Shown here piece after piece: positions 8,610 to 16,595 of a DNA stretch of 31,318 nt (position 1 is its first letter; every line of letters starts with the position of its first letter). Where the stretch lies: positions 1 through 31,318 of the forward strand of contig CAAHDP010000339.1 of the NCBI GenBank assembly GCA_900770515.1, given 5' to 3'. The DNA comes from an uncultured Prevotella sp. (GTDB lineage: Bacteria; Bacteroidota; Bacteroidia; Bacteroidales; Bacteroidaceae). Below the pieces are notes generated by a model, which was not told where the DNA came from, made no database searches, and saw only the letters and a program-made list of their open reading frames with translations. Made by a program: the position numbers and the translations under genes.

Positions 8610-10933
8610 TATCTTATTAACTGTTTTGATGACTTAAATTGCTGGGAATATTGCGTAGGCGATACACCAACTCGTTTCTTAAACACCTTGGCAAAGTATT
8701 TCGGGTCTGTGAATCCCACCCGATAAGCAATCTCGTTGACACGCAGATCATGCGTTTCCATCAGTTGCATGGCACGCTTCATGCGTATCTCCAGGATGAA
8801 AGCGGCAGGCGTCTTATCCAGGGTATCCTTGCATTGTGAATACAGCTGCGAACGGCTCATACCCATATCATTACCCAGTTTTTCCACATCATAATCCGGA
8901 TTGTCGATATGCTGCTCAATGCAATCCACCAGACGTTTTGCCAACTGACGGTCGTAAGGAGTAACATCAGGGGTAGACGGAAAGATATCCTGCGCCGTAT
9001 CCACGGTGGTATCGGAAGTGGTAATCAGCTTAGGATGCTGCATCTTCCATACCAGGCAGGCTATCACCACGAGAGCCACTACCAACAGCACCAGAATGCA
9101 ACATTGCCACCAGGATGGAACAACGTAGAATTCGGCTTCGGTAATCTGATTCACCCAGAACCCTAAGGCATCTGTGCTTCTGAACTCCACGACGTGCTTT
9201 CCCGGCAGAATCCACGAAAGGGCAATTTCATTCTTTCCGCCCGTCAGATAATGCCAGGTGCTGTCTCCCTTGTTGCGCCAGGCATAGCTCACCGTGCGTG
9301 GAACACGATAGTCGATAACCGTAGGATTGACTATCAGTTCGCCACCCATGCTCACCGAAGCTCCGGCATTAGGAATCAGAAGAGTGGGACGGAAAGAAGA
9401 ATGAGAAGGATGATTGCCCAACTGCAACTGCAGGATTCCATTCTTCAGACCCGTTATCAGCATATTTTTTTCCAGACGAGGCTGAATCTCGCTAAAAGCC
9501 ACATCCTCGCCAAAATAACTATGATCGAAATATCTGACGCTTCCCCGCTGTGTATCATACAAGATCAGTCCATCGGGATTCGTGAACAATACCTGATTGC
9601 CCAGACAGCCTTGTATGGAATGGATGCAATCTCCCAATCTCGGAATATCTATCTGCTGCAACTCATTGGCCTTATCTACCAGGAAAGCCCCCTGACTGTA
9701 GGCACCCACATAGAGCTGCTTACCCACACGAACGATGCCTGACACATCAATGTCGCCGATACGAGAAATCAGCTTACCCTTTTGGGTATACAAGAAAATG
9801 CCCGTGGTAGTACTCACCGCCACGGTATCACCCAGTTCCTGGATACGGCGCACCTTTACCAGTTCCGGGCTATCCACATTCTGGATGGATGCGGAAAGGG
9901 AATTCAGGTTGAGCTTTGGCGATCGGGTATCGATGAAGACAACGCCTTCTCCCCAGGTGGCAATCCAGAGCCACCCCGTCTTGGCAGAGAGATGGAGGTC
10001 AAAGACCTGATTCTTCGGAAGGCGCGGTGTGTCTTGATTCTGATAATGATACAGTTTCTGCTGACTGGTAAAGGGCTTGTCGATACAGACCAGTCCTTTG
10101 GTACGCAATCCTATCCACAATCTGCCATAACTATCCTGCTGCACATTATAGGCAGAGCCCAGGAACTCCGCAGCCTGCAGTTGCATTTTTCCCTGCTGAT
10201 TGATAAAACCCATGAAAGTACCCTCTTTCGTATAGCGAATCAGCTGTTTTGCCTTTGTTCCCACCAGGAGGGTACCATCCTTCAGACGAGTAATGCATCT
10301 CACATCTCCCGTAAAATCCGTACCGGCAGCATCTCCCACCTTTTTATATATATGATAGTCAGCCTTTGAGAAGGTAATCTGATAGACGGCATTGTCAAAG
10401 CTAGCCCAAATGTTTCCCTGCCTGTCGATAAAATTCTCGCAATGCATAATTTCCGATGGGGTTGCACCCATATAGGCAATCATGTGTTCCTCGCCATGAT
10501 GGTGAAGAATCACCCCCTTGTCGCCATAGCGAAATACATCGGTAGGCAATTTCTGGTCACCCAGCTCTATCTTTTCGGATAAAGGAGTAAGCTTACGGGT
10601 AGCCGGATTATAAGAGACAAACTTATCATTGTTGATTTTCATCAGCAAGGCATGTCCGTCCTTATCCACACGTATCCGTCGCACCCATCCAATCTTCTTG
10701 CCGTCGGCAGTAAGATTGAAGGGAACAAACCGGTTTCCGTCGAAACGGCAGAGGCCCGAACGGGAACCAATCCAGATGTATCCATCCTTATCCTGAGCAA
10801 AAGTGGTGGCATAATTCTGCAACAATCCATCCGCCGTGGTGTAACGGCGATAGCGCATCACCCCCTTGCCTGCCATATCTATGGCTGGCAACAGGGTAAG
10901 CAATATGATAAATATGTATCTACTCATTCTCAT
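8609..10933 (-). CDS. Membrane-tethered propeller/Y_Y_Y/AraC-type regulator without kinase
   Basis: A protein of 774 residues. A signal peptide or anchor (1-20) is followed by two-component-regulator propeller repeats (DKDGYIWIGSRSGLCRFDG, DSYGRLWIGLRTKG, KTGWLWIATWGEG). A Y_Y_Y-like domain ends near TEAEFYVVPSWWQ, then a membrane helix lies at about 608-628 and a cytoplasmic AraC HTH domain at about 661-774 (GMSRSQLYSQCKD, VNEIAYRVGFTDPKYFAKVFKK). Hybrid two-component systems of Bacteroidetes have the same outer sensor but contain kinase and receiver domains and exceed about 1300 residues. Both are missing here, with no gap or frameshift, so this is a one-component transmembrane regulator. 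Its ligand is probably a carbohydrate fragment. It is divergent from the pectinesterase gene, making pectin-derived sugar a reasonable guess. Confidence 0.88.
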   Translation of the reverse strand: MRMSRYIFIILLTLLPAIDMAGKGVMRYRRYTTADGLLQNYATTFAQDKDGYIWIGSRSGLCRFDGNRFVPFNLTADGKKIGWVRRIRVDKDGHALLMKINNDKFVSYNPATRKLTPLSEKIELGDQKLPTDVFRYGDKGVILHHHGEEHMIAYMGATPSEIMHCENFIDRQGNIWASFDNAVYQITFSKADYHIYKKVGDAAGTDFTGDVRCITRLKDGTLLVGTKAKQLIRYTKEGTFMGFINQQGKMQLQAAEFLGSAYNVQQDSYGRLWIGLRTKGLVCIDKPFTSQQKLYHYQNQDTPRLPKNQVFDLHLSAKTGWLWIATWGEGVVFIDTRSPKLNLNSLSASIQNVDSPELVKVRRIQELGDTVAVSTTTGIFLYTQKGKLISRIGDIDVSGIVRVGKQLYVGAYSQGAFLVDKANELQQIDIPRLGDCIHSIQGCLGNQVLFTNPDGLILYDTQRGSVRYFDHSYFGEDVAFSEIQPRLEKNMLITGLKNGILQLQLGNHPSHSSFRPTLLIPNAGASVSMGGELIVNPTVIDYRVPRTVSYAWRNKGDSTWHYLTGGKNEIALSWILPGKHVVEFRSTDALGFWVNQITEAEFYVVPSWWQCCILVLLVVALVVIACLVWKMQHPKLITTSDTTVDTAQDIFPSTPDVTPYDRQLAKRLVDCIEQHIDNPDYDVEKLGNDMGMSRSQLYSQCKDTLDKTPAAFILEIRMKRAMQLMETHDLRVNEIAYRVGFTDPKYFAKVFKKRVGVSPTQYSQQFKSSKQLIR

Positions 10934-10952
10934 AAGCTAGTATTTTTGTCTG

Positions 10953-10984
10953 CAAAGGTAGTAAAAAACGTATAAAATAACAAA
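10953..10984 (-). promoter_or_regulatory. Promoter of the AraC-type regulator operon
   Basis: On the minus strand TACCTTTG (10960-10953) matches the Bacteroidetes -7 box TAnnTTTG and continues GCA. TTTG at 10984-10981 serves as the -33 element, with 20 bases between them. The start codon lies about 20 bases downstream of the box. Confidence 0.75.
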
Positions 10985-11035
10985 ATTATCCCTCTTTTTT
11001 TATAATTTTACCACCTATCCTTTTTAAATAGTTCG

Positions 11036-11043
11036 TAATTTTG
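11036..11043 (+). promoter_or_regulatory. -7 box of the pectinesterase promoter
   Basis: TAATTTTG followed by CA matches TAnnTTTG. No TTG is present about 20 bases upstream, unlike most other promoters in the window. This fits a promoter that needs an activator, for which the divergent AraC-type protein is a candidate. The predicted leader to the ATG is about 180 bases. Confidence 0.55.
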
Positions 11044-11075
11044 CAGCACAGAAACGAACATCGAACCAATTTTAA

Positions 11076-11115
11076 TAAGAAACATTATATTCAATTTAAT
11101 TAAGAAACATTATAT
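11076..11115 (+). repeat. 15-base exact direct repeat in the pectinesterase leader
   Basis: TAAGAAACATTATAT occurs at 11076-11090 and again at 11101-11115, a 25-base period. Similar bases (TTTAA before, CAA after) flank both copies. It lies downstream of the -7 box, so it is in the leader or marks a second regulatory site. Confidence 0.8.
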
Positions 11116-11160
11116 CAAAACCTATCAAAATGGGCGGCCATAAGCCGTATTCAATTAACG

Positions 11161-11188
11161 GGAGTTGAGGCGGCAACGCCTTGACTTC
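11161..11188 (+). promoter_or_regulatory. Leader hairpin with GNRA tetraloop
   Basis: Bases 11161-11172 pair with 11177-11188 over 12 positions (three of them G-U), closing a GCAA loop. GCAA is a GNRA tetraloop and the wobble pairs suggest a structure that matters as RNA. It lies about 44 bases before the pectinesterase ATG. A smaller CGGC/GCCG hairpin is at 11135-11147. No clear T-run follows, so it is not an ordinary terminator. Confidence 0.5.
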
Positions 11189-11231
11189 TCTTTTACAGAA
11201 CATTTTATAGAACATTTAATAACTTAACAAA

Positions 11232-14200
11232 ATGAACAAATCAATGAGATTTTTGCTTGTCCTGATTCTGGCAATCATCGGACAAGTGAGCATGTGGGGC
11301 GCAAATAGCAGTACTCCCACAGATGTAGGCAACTACATCAACCTGAAGGATGGTTCCTATAGTGGAGCCAAGCCCATTGCAAATGCAACCTCCGAAGGCG
11401 GTTACAAAGTGGGTTACATCAAGAACAGCTGCTGGTGCAGCTATGACATCAACGTAACAGAGCAAGCCTACTACAGCCTCTGCATGGCGATTCACTACAA
11501 CTCAGGAGGAGTCATGAACGTCACCATCACCGATGCTAAAACAGGAGCAGAAGAAGTAAACCAGAACATCACTATCACCAAAGACCTGGCAAAAGATTAT
11601 GGAAATGAGGTGGCGATGCCAATCAGCTATCCGTTGAGCAAGGGCGTAAAGACCATGAAACTCTCCTTTACCAATTCAGGAGGTTACGTCATGGACTTCG
11701 AAAACCTGCGAGTAACCAAACGTGCAGATTACACCCCTGATGCAACCACTACCTTGATAAGCGCAAAGGTGGACGGTATCTCTCTTCCTGCCGAGGCACT
11801 CCAGGCACTCAAAGACAACAAGGGTACCTACACCCTTACAGGAAACACCTATACCCAGGTGCCGGAACTCATTGCGTGGATGAGCGACAATACCCAAGCC
11901 AATGTCACATCTGCCATTGAAGGAACTAGCGTTATCTACACCATCAAGGCTCTGAACTACGAGGCAAATCTTACCGTTGAGGGTTTGAACATCTATACCC
12001 CAGGAGAAAAAGACAAGACCGTACAGCTGAAATACACCAACGAGGGAGCTGATGGAAAGGGAAACTGGAGCAATGGCTTATACTCTCTCCTTTCATCAAG
12101 CCTTGACGGATGGAACAACAGTTCGTTCAAACTGAACGACACAAAATACACCCTCCAGATTCCATCAAACATCAAGGTAAAGCAAATCATCTTCAAGGAT
12201 TTGAGCAACAACTACGATGGCAATGCATCTATCTCTTCTGTAACTTCAGAAGGGGCTACAGCCTATCTGCCAACCCGACGAGATGCAACGAAAGGCCAGA
12301 AATACGACCTTTGTGTAAATATCGAAGGTCATCAGACTGGCAAGGATCTTGTCTTCAACCTCGTTAAGGCTGGTCAGCCAACTACTTGGATAGAACTCAC
12401 AGTAGAGGAAACCACAGCGGGAAACCCATCAGTAGTTTCTACCAACTCTACCGTTGTGGATAACCACGCCGTTATCACCGTCAACTTCGACCGTGAAGTG
12501 AAGGCAGCCATAGCAACCTGCAACAACCAGACATTGTCAGCAGATGGTGGCAGCACCTCTCTTCAGTTTGCCGTTTGGGATTTGGAGTACAACAGCAATT
12601 ACACCCTCCAGCTTCCGGCAAAGAATGTTTCAGACAACTATGGCAACCATGCCAAGGAAAACATCGTTGTTAACTTCTCAACCGCAGCCGCACCAGTGGT
12701 AGAGCAAGCCGTTTACGACTACGTGGTTAGCAATGCTGAAGAACTTAACGCAGCCATCGCAGCCCTGAGAGAAAGCAACAAGACTGCCGATGCAGCCCGC
12801 AAGGTGGTTTTCCTGAAGAACGGCAAATACACCTATGGAACCCTTACCGGCCCTTACCAGCACAACGTATCCTTGAAGGAAAACAAGAACAACATCTATA
12901 ATGTATCGTTGATTGGTGAAAGCAAGGAAGGCGTACTCATCGAGGGAACCACAGATGGCATCACCTCATCCACCCTCGACCTTGGCGATGGAACAGGCAA
13001 CTATCTGCAGGACATCACCATCCGCAACAACTATGATTTCCGTTCTACCCTCAAGGGTGTGAGCGTTGCAATGAATGGCGGTAACAAGACCGTATTGAAG
13101 AATGTAGCCTTGCAGGCTAGTCAGGACACCTACGTTACAGGAAAGCGTACTTATCTGGAGGATTGCGACATCTATGGTACTACAGACTTCATCTGTGGCG
13201 GTGGCAACATTTATTTTGAGCGTTGCAACCTGATTCTCGGCAACAAGACCGGCAATGTCATCTCTGCTCCAAACACAGACGCAGCAACCAAGTGGGGATA
13301 CGTATTCCAAAACTGTACAGTAAAGGCTGACGAGGGAGCTTCGCTGGTAGCTGATGGCAACTGGAACCTCGGCAGACCATGGCAGAACGAGCCTCGCACC
13401 TACTATCTGAACACCAAGATGGAAGTACTCTGCAGCGATGTCGGATGGACCAGCATGGGCGATCTCACTACTCATTTCTATGAGTATCAGTCATACGACA
13501 AGGATGGCAATCTCATTGATTTGAGCACCCGCAAGAACTCACCTACTTCACTCAACCAGTACTCTCCTATCCTTACCGACGAGGAGGCTGCACAATTCAC
13601 CTTGCGCAACGTATTGGGCGGCAGCGATTCATGGGACGCCATTTCTGAAACCAAGTTGTGTGCTGCTCCTGAGCAGGTAACCATCCAGGAGAACACCCTC
13701 TCATGGCAGGCAGTAGCAGATGCCCGTAGCTACGTCATCTTCAAGAATGGCGAGTACATGGGTAACACCACCTCAACTTCCTTTACCATCGATGGTGCCG
13801 GCAATTATGCCGTTTGCGCAGCCAACAAGAATGGCGGTTTGGGCATCAAGGCAAATGCTTACCTCGTAACAACCAACGCAGCCGGTTGGGCTTCATTCTG
13901 CGCAGCAGAAAACACCACCCTTTCTGGCGAAGCCAAGACTTATGTCTGCACAGCCGTAGACAACAACATCGTTACCCTGGAACCTGTGACTCACATTCCA
14001 GCCAACGAAGGCGTATTCATCAAGGGTGAACCAAATGCCACCTATCAGATTGCCCCAGCAAAAACAGGCGATGCCGTAAGCATCAACCTGATCAAGGGTT
14101 GCCTTACAGCCACTACCCTCGCTGGCACCGAAGGAGCCTATATTCTCGGCGTGAAGAACGGCAAGGCAGGCATCTATCAGGTAACATCCAGCATTACGGT

Positions 14201-14411
14201 TCCTGCCGGCAAGGCTTATCTGCAGCCAGCCACTACCGGACTTGCCAAGTTCCTGAGCATCGCCTTCCCTGGTTCCACAACAGCCATCGAGGGAATTGAA
14301 GCCGACGGCAAGATTTCTTCTGCCAACAAGAAATACAATCTGGCTGGTCAGAGAACAGAGAGCAAGCAAGGCATCATCATCATGGATGGCAAGAAATACA
14401 TCATTAAATAA
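11232..14411 (+). CDS. Secreted pectinesterase (CE8-like), multidomain
   Basis: A protein of 1059 residues with signal peptide 1-24. Residues about 30-165 resemble a carbohydrate-binding beta-sandwich (NLKDGSYSGAK to DFENLRVTK). Then come Ig-like segments to about 495 and a pectin methylesterase beta-helix at about 495-790. The catalytic set is present: Q631/D632 in SQDTYV, D652 in GTTDFICGG and R715 in LGRPW. The C-terminal part has small beta domains and ends in YNLAGQRTESKQGIIIMDGK plus KYIIK, a tail common on secreted Prevotella proteins that may be a sorting signal. It would remove methyl esters from pectin, preparing it for lyases. No lyase or SusCD pair is nearby, so it stands alone. 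It is divergent from the propeller/AraC regulator. Confidence 0.9.
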   Translation: MNKSMRFLLVLILAIIGQVSMWGANSSTPTDVGNYINLKDGSYSGAKPIANATSEGGYKVGYIKNSCWCSYDINVTEQAYYSLCMAIHYNSGGVMNVTITDAKTGAEEVNQNITITKDLAKDYGNEVAMPISYPLSKGVKTMKLSFTNSGGYVMDFENLRVTKRADYTPDATTTLISAKVDGISLPAEALQALKDNKGTYTLTGNTYTQVPELIAWMSDNTQANVTSAIEGTSVIYTIKALNYEANLTVEGLNIYTPGEKDKTVQLKYTNEGADGKGNWSNGLYSLLSSSLDGWNNSSFKLNDTKYTLQIPSNIKVKQIIFKDLSNNYDGNASISSVTSEGATAYLPTRRDATKGQKYDLCVNIEGHQTGKDLVFNLVKAGQPTTWIELTVEETTAGNPSVVSTNSTVVDNHAVITVNFDREVKAAIATCNNQTLSADGGSTSLQFAVWDLEYNSNYTLQLPAKNVSDNYGNHAKENIVVNFSTAAAPVVEQAVYDYVVSNAEELNAAIAALRESNKTADAARKVVFLKNGKYTYGTLTGPYQHNVSLKENKNNIYNVSLIGESKEGVLIEGTTDGITSSTLDLGDGTGNYLQDITIRNNYDFRSTLKGVSVAMNGGNKTVLKNVALQASQDTYVTGKRTYLEDCDIYGTTDFICGGGNIYFERCNLILGNKTGNVISAPNTDAATKWGYVFQNCTVKADEGASLVADGNWNLGRPWQNEPRTYYLNTKMEVLCSDVGWTSMGDLTTHFYEYQSYDKDGNLIDLSTRKNSPTSLNQYSPILTDEEAAQFTLRNVLGGSDSWDAISETKLCAAPEQVTIQENTLSWQAVADARSYVIFKNGEYMGNTTSTSFTIDGAGNYAVCAANKNGGLGIKANAYLVTTNAAGWASFCAAENTTLSGEAKTYVCTAVDNNIVTLEPVTHIPANEGVFIKGEPNATYQIAPAKTGDAVSINLIKGCLTATTLAGTEGAYILGVKNGKAGIYQVTSSITVPAGKAYLQPATTGLAKFLSIAFPGSTTAIEGIEADGKISSANKKYNLAGQRTESKQGIIIMDGKKYIIK

Positions 14412-14440
14412 TGATCAAGATTAAATAAAAATCAAGCAAC

Positions 14441-14623
14441 ATGAAAAAATATCAGAAACCTTCCATTCAAGTAATGGAAATAGAGAGCCCAAGCATTCTG
14501 ACGGGCTCACAATTCGATACAGCCCAGGATTTCGGCGACTTCGGAGAGACGAGTGCAGAAGACAACATCACGGTTTCGTCTAAAAAGCACTTCAATATCT
14601 TCGATGACGACTGCGATGATTAA
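14441..14623 (+). CDS. Small acidic protein of unknown function
   Basis: A protein of 60 residues starting MKKYQKPSIQVMEIESPSIL, then TGS, with a strongly acidic tail ending FDDDCDD. It begins 29 bases after the pectinesterase stop and is followed by a strong terminator, so it is probably cotranscribed. Many short Prevotella proteins share the MKKYxKPxIxVxxIE start and a following small/Gly-Ser spot; I recall the pattern but know no function. The Gly-Ser spot after a conserved start resembles a leader with a cleavage region, yet there is no modification enzyme nearby and no hydrophobic signal core. The function is open. Confidence 0.65.
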   Translation: MKKYQKPSIQVMEIESPSILTGSQFDTAQDFGDFGETSAEDNITVSSKKHFNIFDDDCDD

Positions 14624-14670
14624 ACAGAATAATTGCATAAACATCAATAATTTTTAGTATCTAAGTTAAC

Positions 14671-14710
14671 ATCCCACAAGTTCCTCGGAAGAGGCTTGTG
14701 GGATTTTCTT
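14671..14710 (+). terminator. Rho-independent terminator after pectinesterase and small protein
   Basis: A 10-bp stem ATCCCACAAG (14671-14680) with 14695-14704 is extended by CCTC/GAGG around a GGAA loop. A T-rich run (14704-14710) follows. Confidence 0.9.
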
Positions 14711-14720
14711 GTTTAAAAAG

Positions 14721-14751
14721 TTGGGGAATTGGAAAAAACATCGTAACTTTG
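14721..14751 (+). promoter_or_regulatory. Promoter of pseudouridine synthase, possibly leaderless
   Basis: TTG at 14721-14723 and TAACTTTG at 14744-14751 are separated by 20 bases, the usual Bacteroidetes layout. The ATG at 14756 begins only four bases after the box, about where transcription should start, so the message may have no leader. Confidence 0.75.
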
Positions 14752-14755
14752 CAGT

Positions 14756-16522
14756 ATGATTTTGCATTCCATAGACCAAGTCCTGTTATCAGGCATCGAC
14801 ATTCCCGAGCGCATGAACAATCCGCTCGATTATCAGCCTCATCCTCTTTGCATCGCCGTATGCAAGGAGCTGCAAACCTATCTATCTGAGCGTAAAGACT
14901 GGCGAGAGGAGATAGATAAAGGAAAAATGTTTGGCGTACTCATCGTTGAGAATGCCCAACCGGAACCTGGTGCCTCAGAAATAGGCTATCTTGCTGCCTA
15001 TAGCGGACAGATAGGCGGAAGAAGCGACTGGGATGACTTTGTGCCAGCCGTATTCGACTATCTGCAACCCGACGGATATTTCAAGACCCATGAGGCTGAA
15101 ATATCCGATATCAACCAGAGAATCAAGCAATTGGATGGCAATGAGCATATAAAGGAAGCCAAGAGCCTCATCCAGCAACTTCAGGAAGAGCGGAAGCAGA
15201 CCATCGCTGCCTATCAGGAAAAGATGAAGGAGGCGAAGGCAAAGCGTGATGCCCGGAGAAAGACAGGAAATCTTACCCCGGAGGAAGAGGCTGAGATGGT
15301 GAAGGAAAGCCAGTTTATGAAGGCTGAACTGCGCCGACTCAAGAAATCGCTTTCAGAAAAGACCACCCTGGAAACGGAATATGAAGTCTTTCAAGCGGAT
15401 ATTCTTCGCCTGAAGCAACTGCGCAAGACATTATCTGATGCCTTGCAGCAATGGCTGTTCTCGCAGTTCCGCATGCAGAATCATGAAGGCAAGATGAAGG
15501 ACCTGCTGGAGATTTTCAGAGATGCAGCCCTCAGGGATTATCCGCAAGCCACCCTTGCAACGAGCAGAATAGCTGCCCTGAAGATGGTGCCGCCAGCCGG
15601 AAGTGGCGAGTGCTGCGAACCGAAACTGCTGCAATATGCTTACCTGCATGGTTACAGGCCTTTGCAGATGGCGATGTTCTGGTGGGGCGAAAGTCCGAAG
15701 GAGGAGATTCGCCATCATCTGCAGTTCTATCCTGCCTGCAATGGCAAATGCAAGCCGATATTGCATTGGATGCTGCCGGATAGGGTCTTTGATTCTAAAA
15801 TTGCCGAAAAGCAGGCTTTGGAAATCTTATATGAAGACGACCAGCTGGCTGTCATCTACAAGCCTTCGGGATTGCTGTCTGTGCCGGGCAAGGATTCATC
15901 CCAGCCATCCGTCTATTCCATCATGCGGAAGAAATATCCAGCAGCAAGCAGTCCGCTGATTGTTCATCGTCTCGACATGGCGACGAGCGGTCTGATGATT
16001 ATTGCCAAGACGGATTTCGCCTACCATCGTCTGCAGAAGGAGTTTCTTCACCATCGGGTTCAGAAGAAATACATTGCCATCATTGGATGTAAGGACCAGG
16101 AAGCCTGCGATAAAATCTGGGAAAAAGCAAAGAAGAAAGAGATGAGAGAAGAAGAAAGATCTTCTATTGCCACAGAAAAGCAGAAGATTTCCCTTCCGTT
16201 GATGCCCGATTACCTGGACCGCCCCCGCCAGATTGTGAATCATGATCAGGGCAAGGAGGCGATTACGGAGTATGAGGTTCTGGATCGCATCGATGCCACC
16301 CATCTCCGTCTGGCACTCTATCCCAAGACGGGCAGGACCCATCAGCTCCGTGTGCATTGTGCCCACCACGAAGGCTTGAATGCTCCCATCCTTGGCGACC
16401 CGCTCTATGGCAACGAGAAGGCAAGCCGCCTTCATCTCCATGCCGAGGAGATTACCTTCGAGCATCCTCTTACGGGGAAGGAAATCAACATCAAGCGAGA
16501 GGCTGATTTTATTTACCCTTAA
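14756..16522 (+). CDS. RluA-family RNA pseudouridine synthase with long N-terminal extension
   Basis: A protein of 588 residues. The catalytic domain starts at about 354 (LEILYEDDQLAVIYKPSGLL) and has the RluA motif HRLDMATSGLMIIAK with catalytic D407, then KKYIAII and TGRTHQLRVHCAHHEGLN, PILGDPLYG. It would isomerise uridine in rRNA or tRNA. Classical RluA enzymes are about 220-330 residues. The extra N-terminal part has a globular start, a charged coiled coil at about 110-231 and a cysteine-containing segment (C286, C287, C328, C332 in GECC and CNGKC). Long RluA homologues with this GEC(C)-PKLL and FYPAC-GKC pattern occur in other bacteria. Target site unknown. It converges with the transporter gene that follows. 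Confidence 0.9.
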   Translation: MILHSIDQVLLSGIDIPERMNNPLDYQPHPLCIAVCKELQTYLSERKDWREEIDKGKMFGVLIVENAQPEPGASEIGYLAAYSGQIGGRSDWDDFVPAVFDYLQPDGYFKTHEAEISDINQRIKQLDGNEHIKEAKSLIQQLQEERKQTIAAYQEKMKEAKAKRDARRKTGNLTPEEEAEMVKESQFMKAELRRLKKSLSEKTTLETEYEVFQADILRLKQLRKTLSDALQQWLFSQFRMQNHEGKMKDLLEIFRDAALRDYPQATLATSRIAALKMVPPAGSGECCEPKLLQYAYLHGYRPLQMAMFWWGESPKEEIRHHLQFYPACNGKCKPILHWMLPDRVFDSKIAEKQALEILYEDDQLAVIYKPSGLLSVPGKDSSQPSVYSIMRKKYPAASSPLIVHRLDMATSGLMIIAKTDFAYHRLQKEFLHHRVQKKYIAIIGCKDQEACDKIWEKAKKKEMREEERSSIATEKQKISLPLMPDYLDRPRQIVNHDQGKEAITEYEVLDRIDATHLRLALYPKTGRTHQLRVHCAHHEGLNAPILGDPLYGNEKASRLHLHAEEITFEHPLTGKEINIKREADFIYP

Positions 16523-16574
16523 GGCAAAAAATATTTTCCCTTAAGGGTAATAATATTTAGCCTTAAGGGAAAAT
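16517..16574. repeat. CCTTAAGG palindromes at 22-base period; bidirectional terminator candidate
   Basis: The 8-base palindrome CCTTAAGG occurs at 16517, 16539 and 16561, exactly 22 bases apart, with AATATTT in both spacers. Copies 2 and 3 also form a 14-bp inverted repeat (16533-16546 with 16561-16574). TTTT follows on the plus strand and a six-T run on the minus strand, fitting a shared terminator for the two convergent genes. The first copy contains the TAA stop of the synthase. Confidence 0.8.
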
Positions 16575-16595
16575 TTTGTACTATAAAAAAGTCTA

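Noticed and set aside
14285..14411. A type IX secretion C-terminal domain on the pectinesterase
   Set aside because: The YNLAGQR...GIIIMDGKKYIIK tail resembles such signals, but it is also frequent on Prevotella proteins in general, and no secretion gene is in the window; left as a possibility only.
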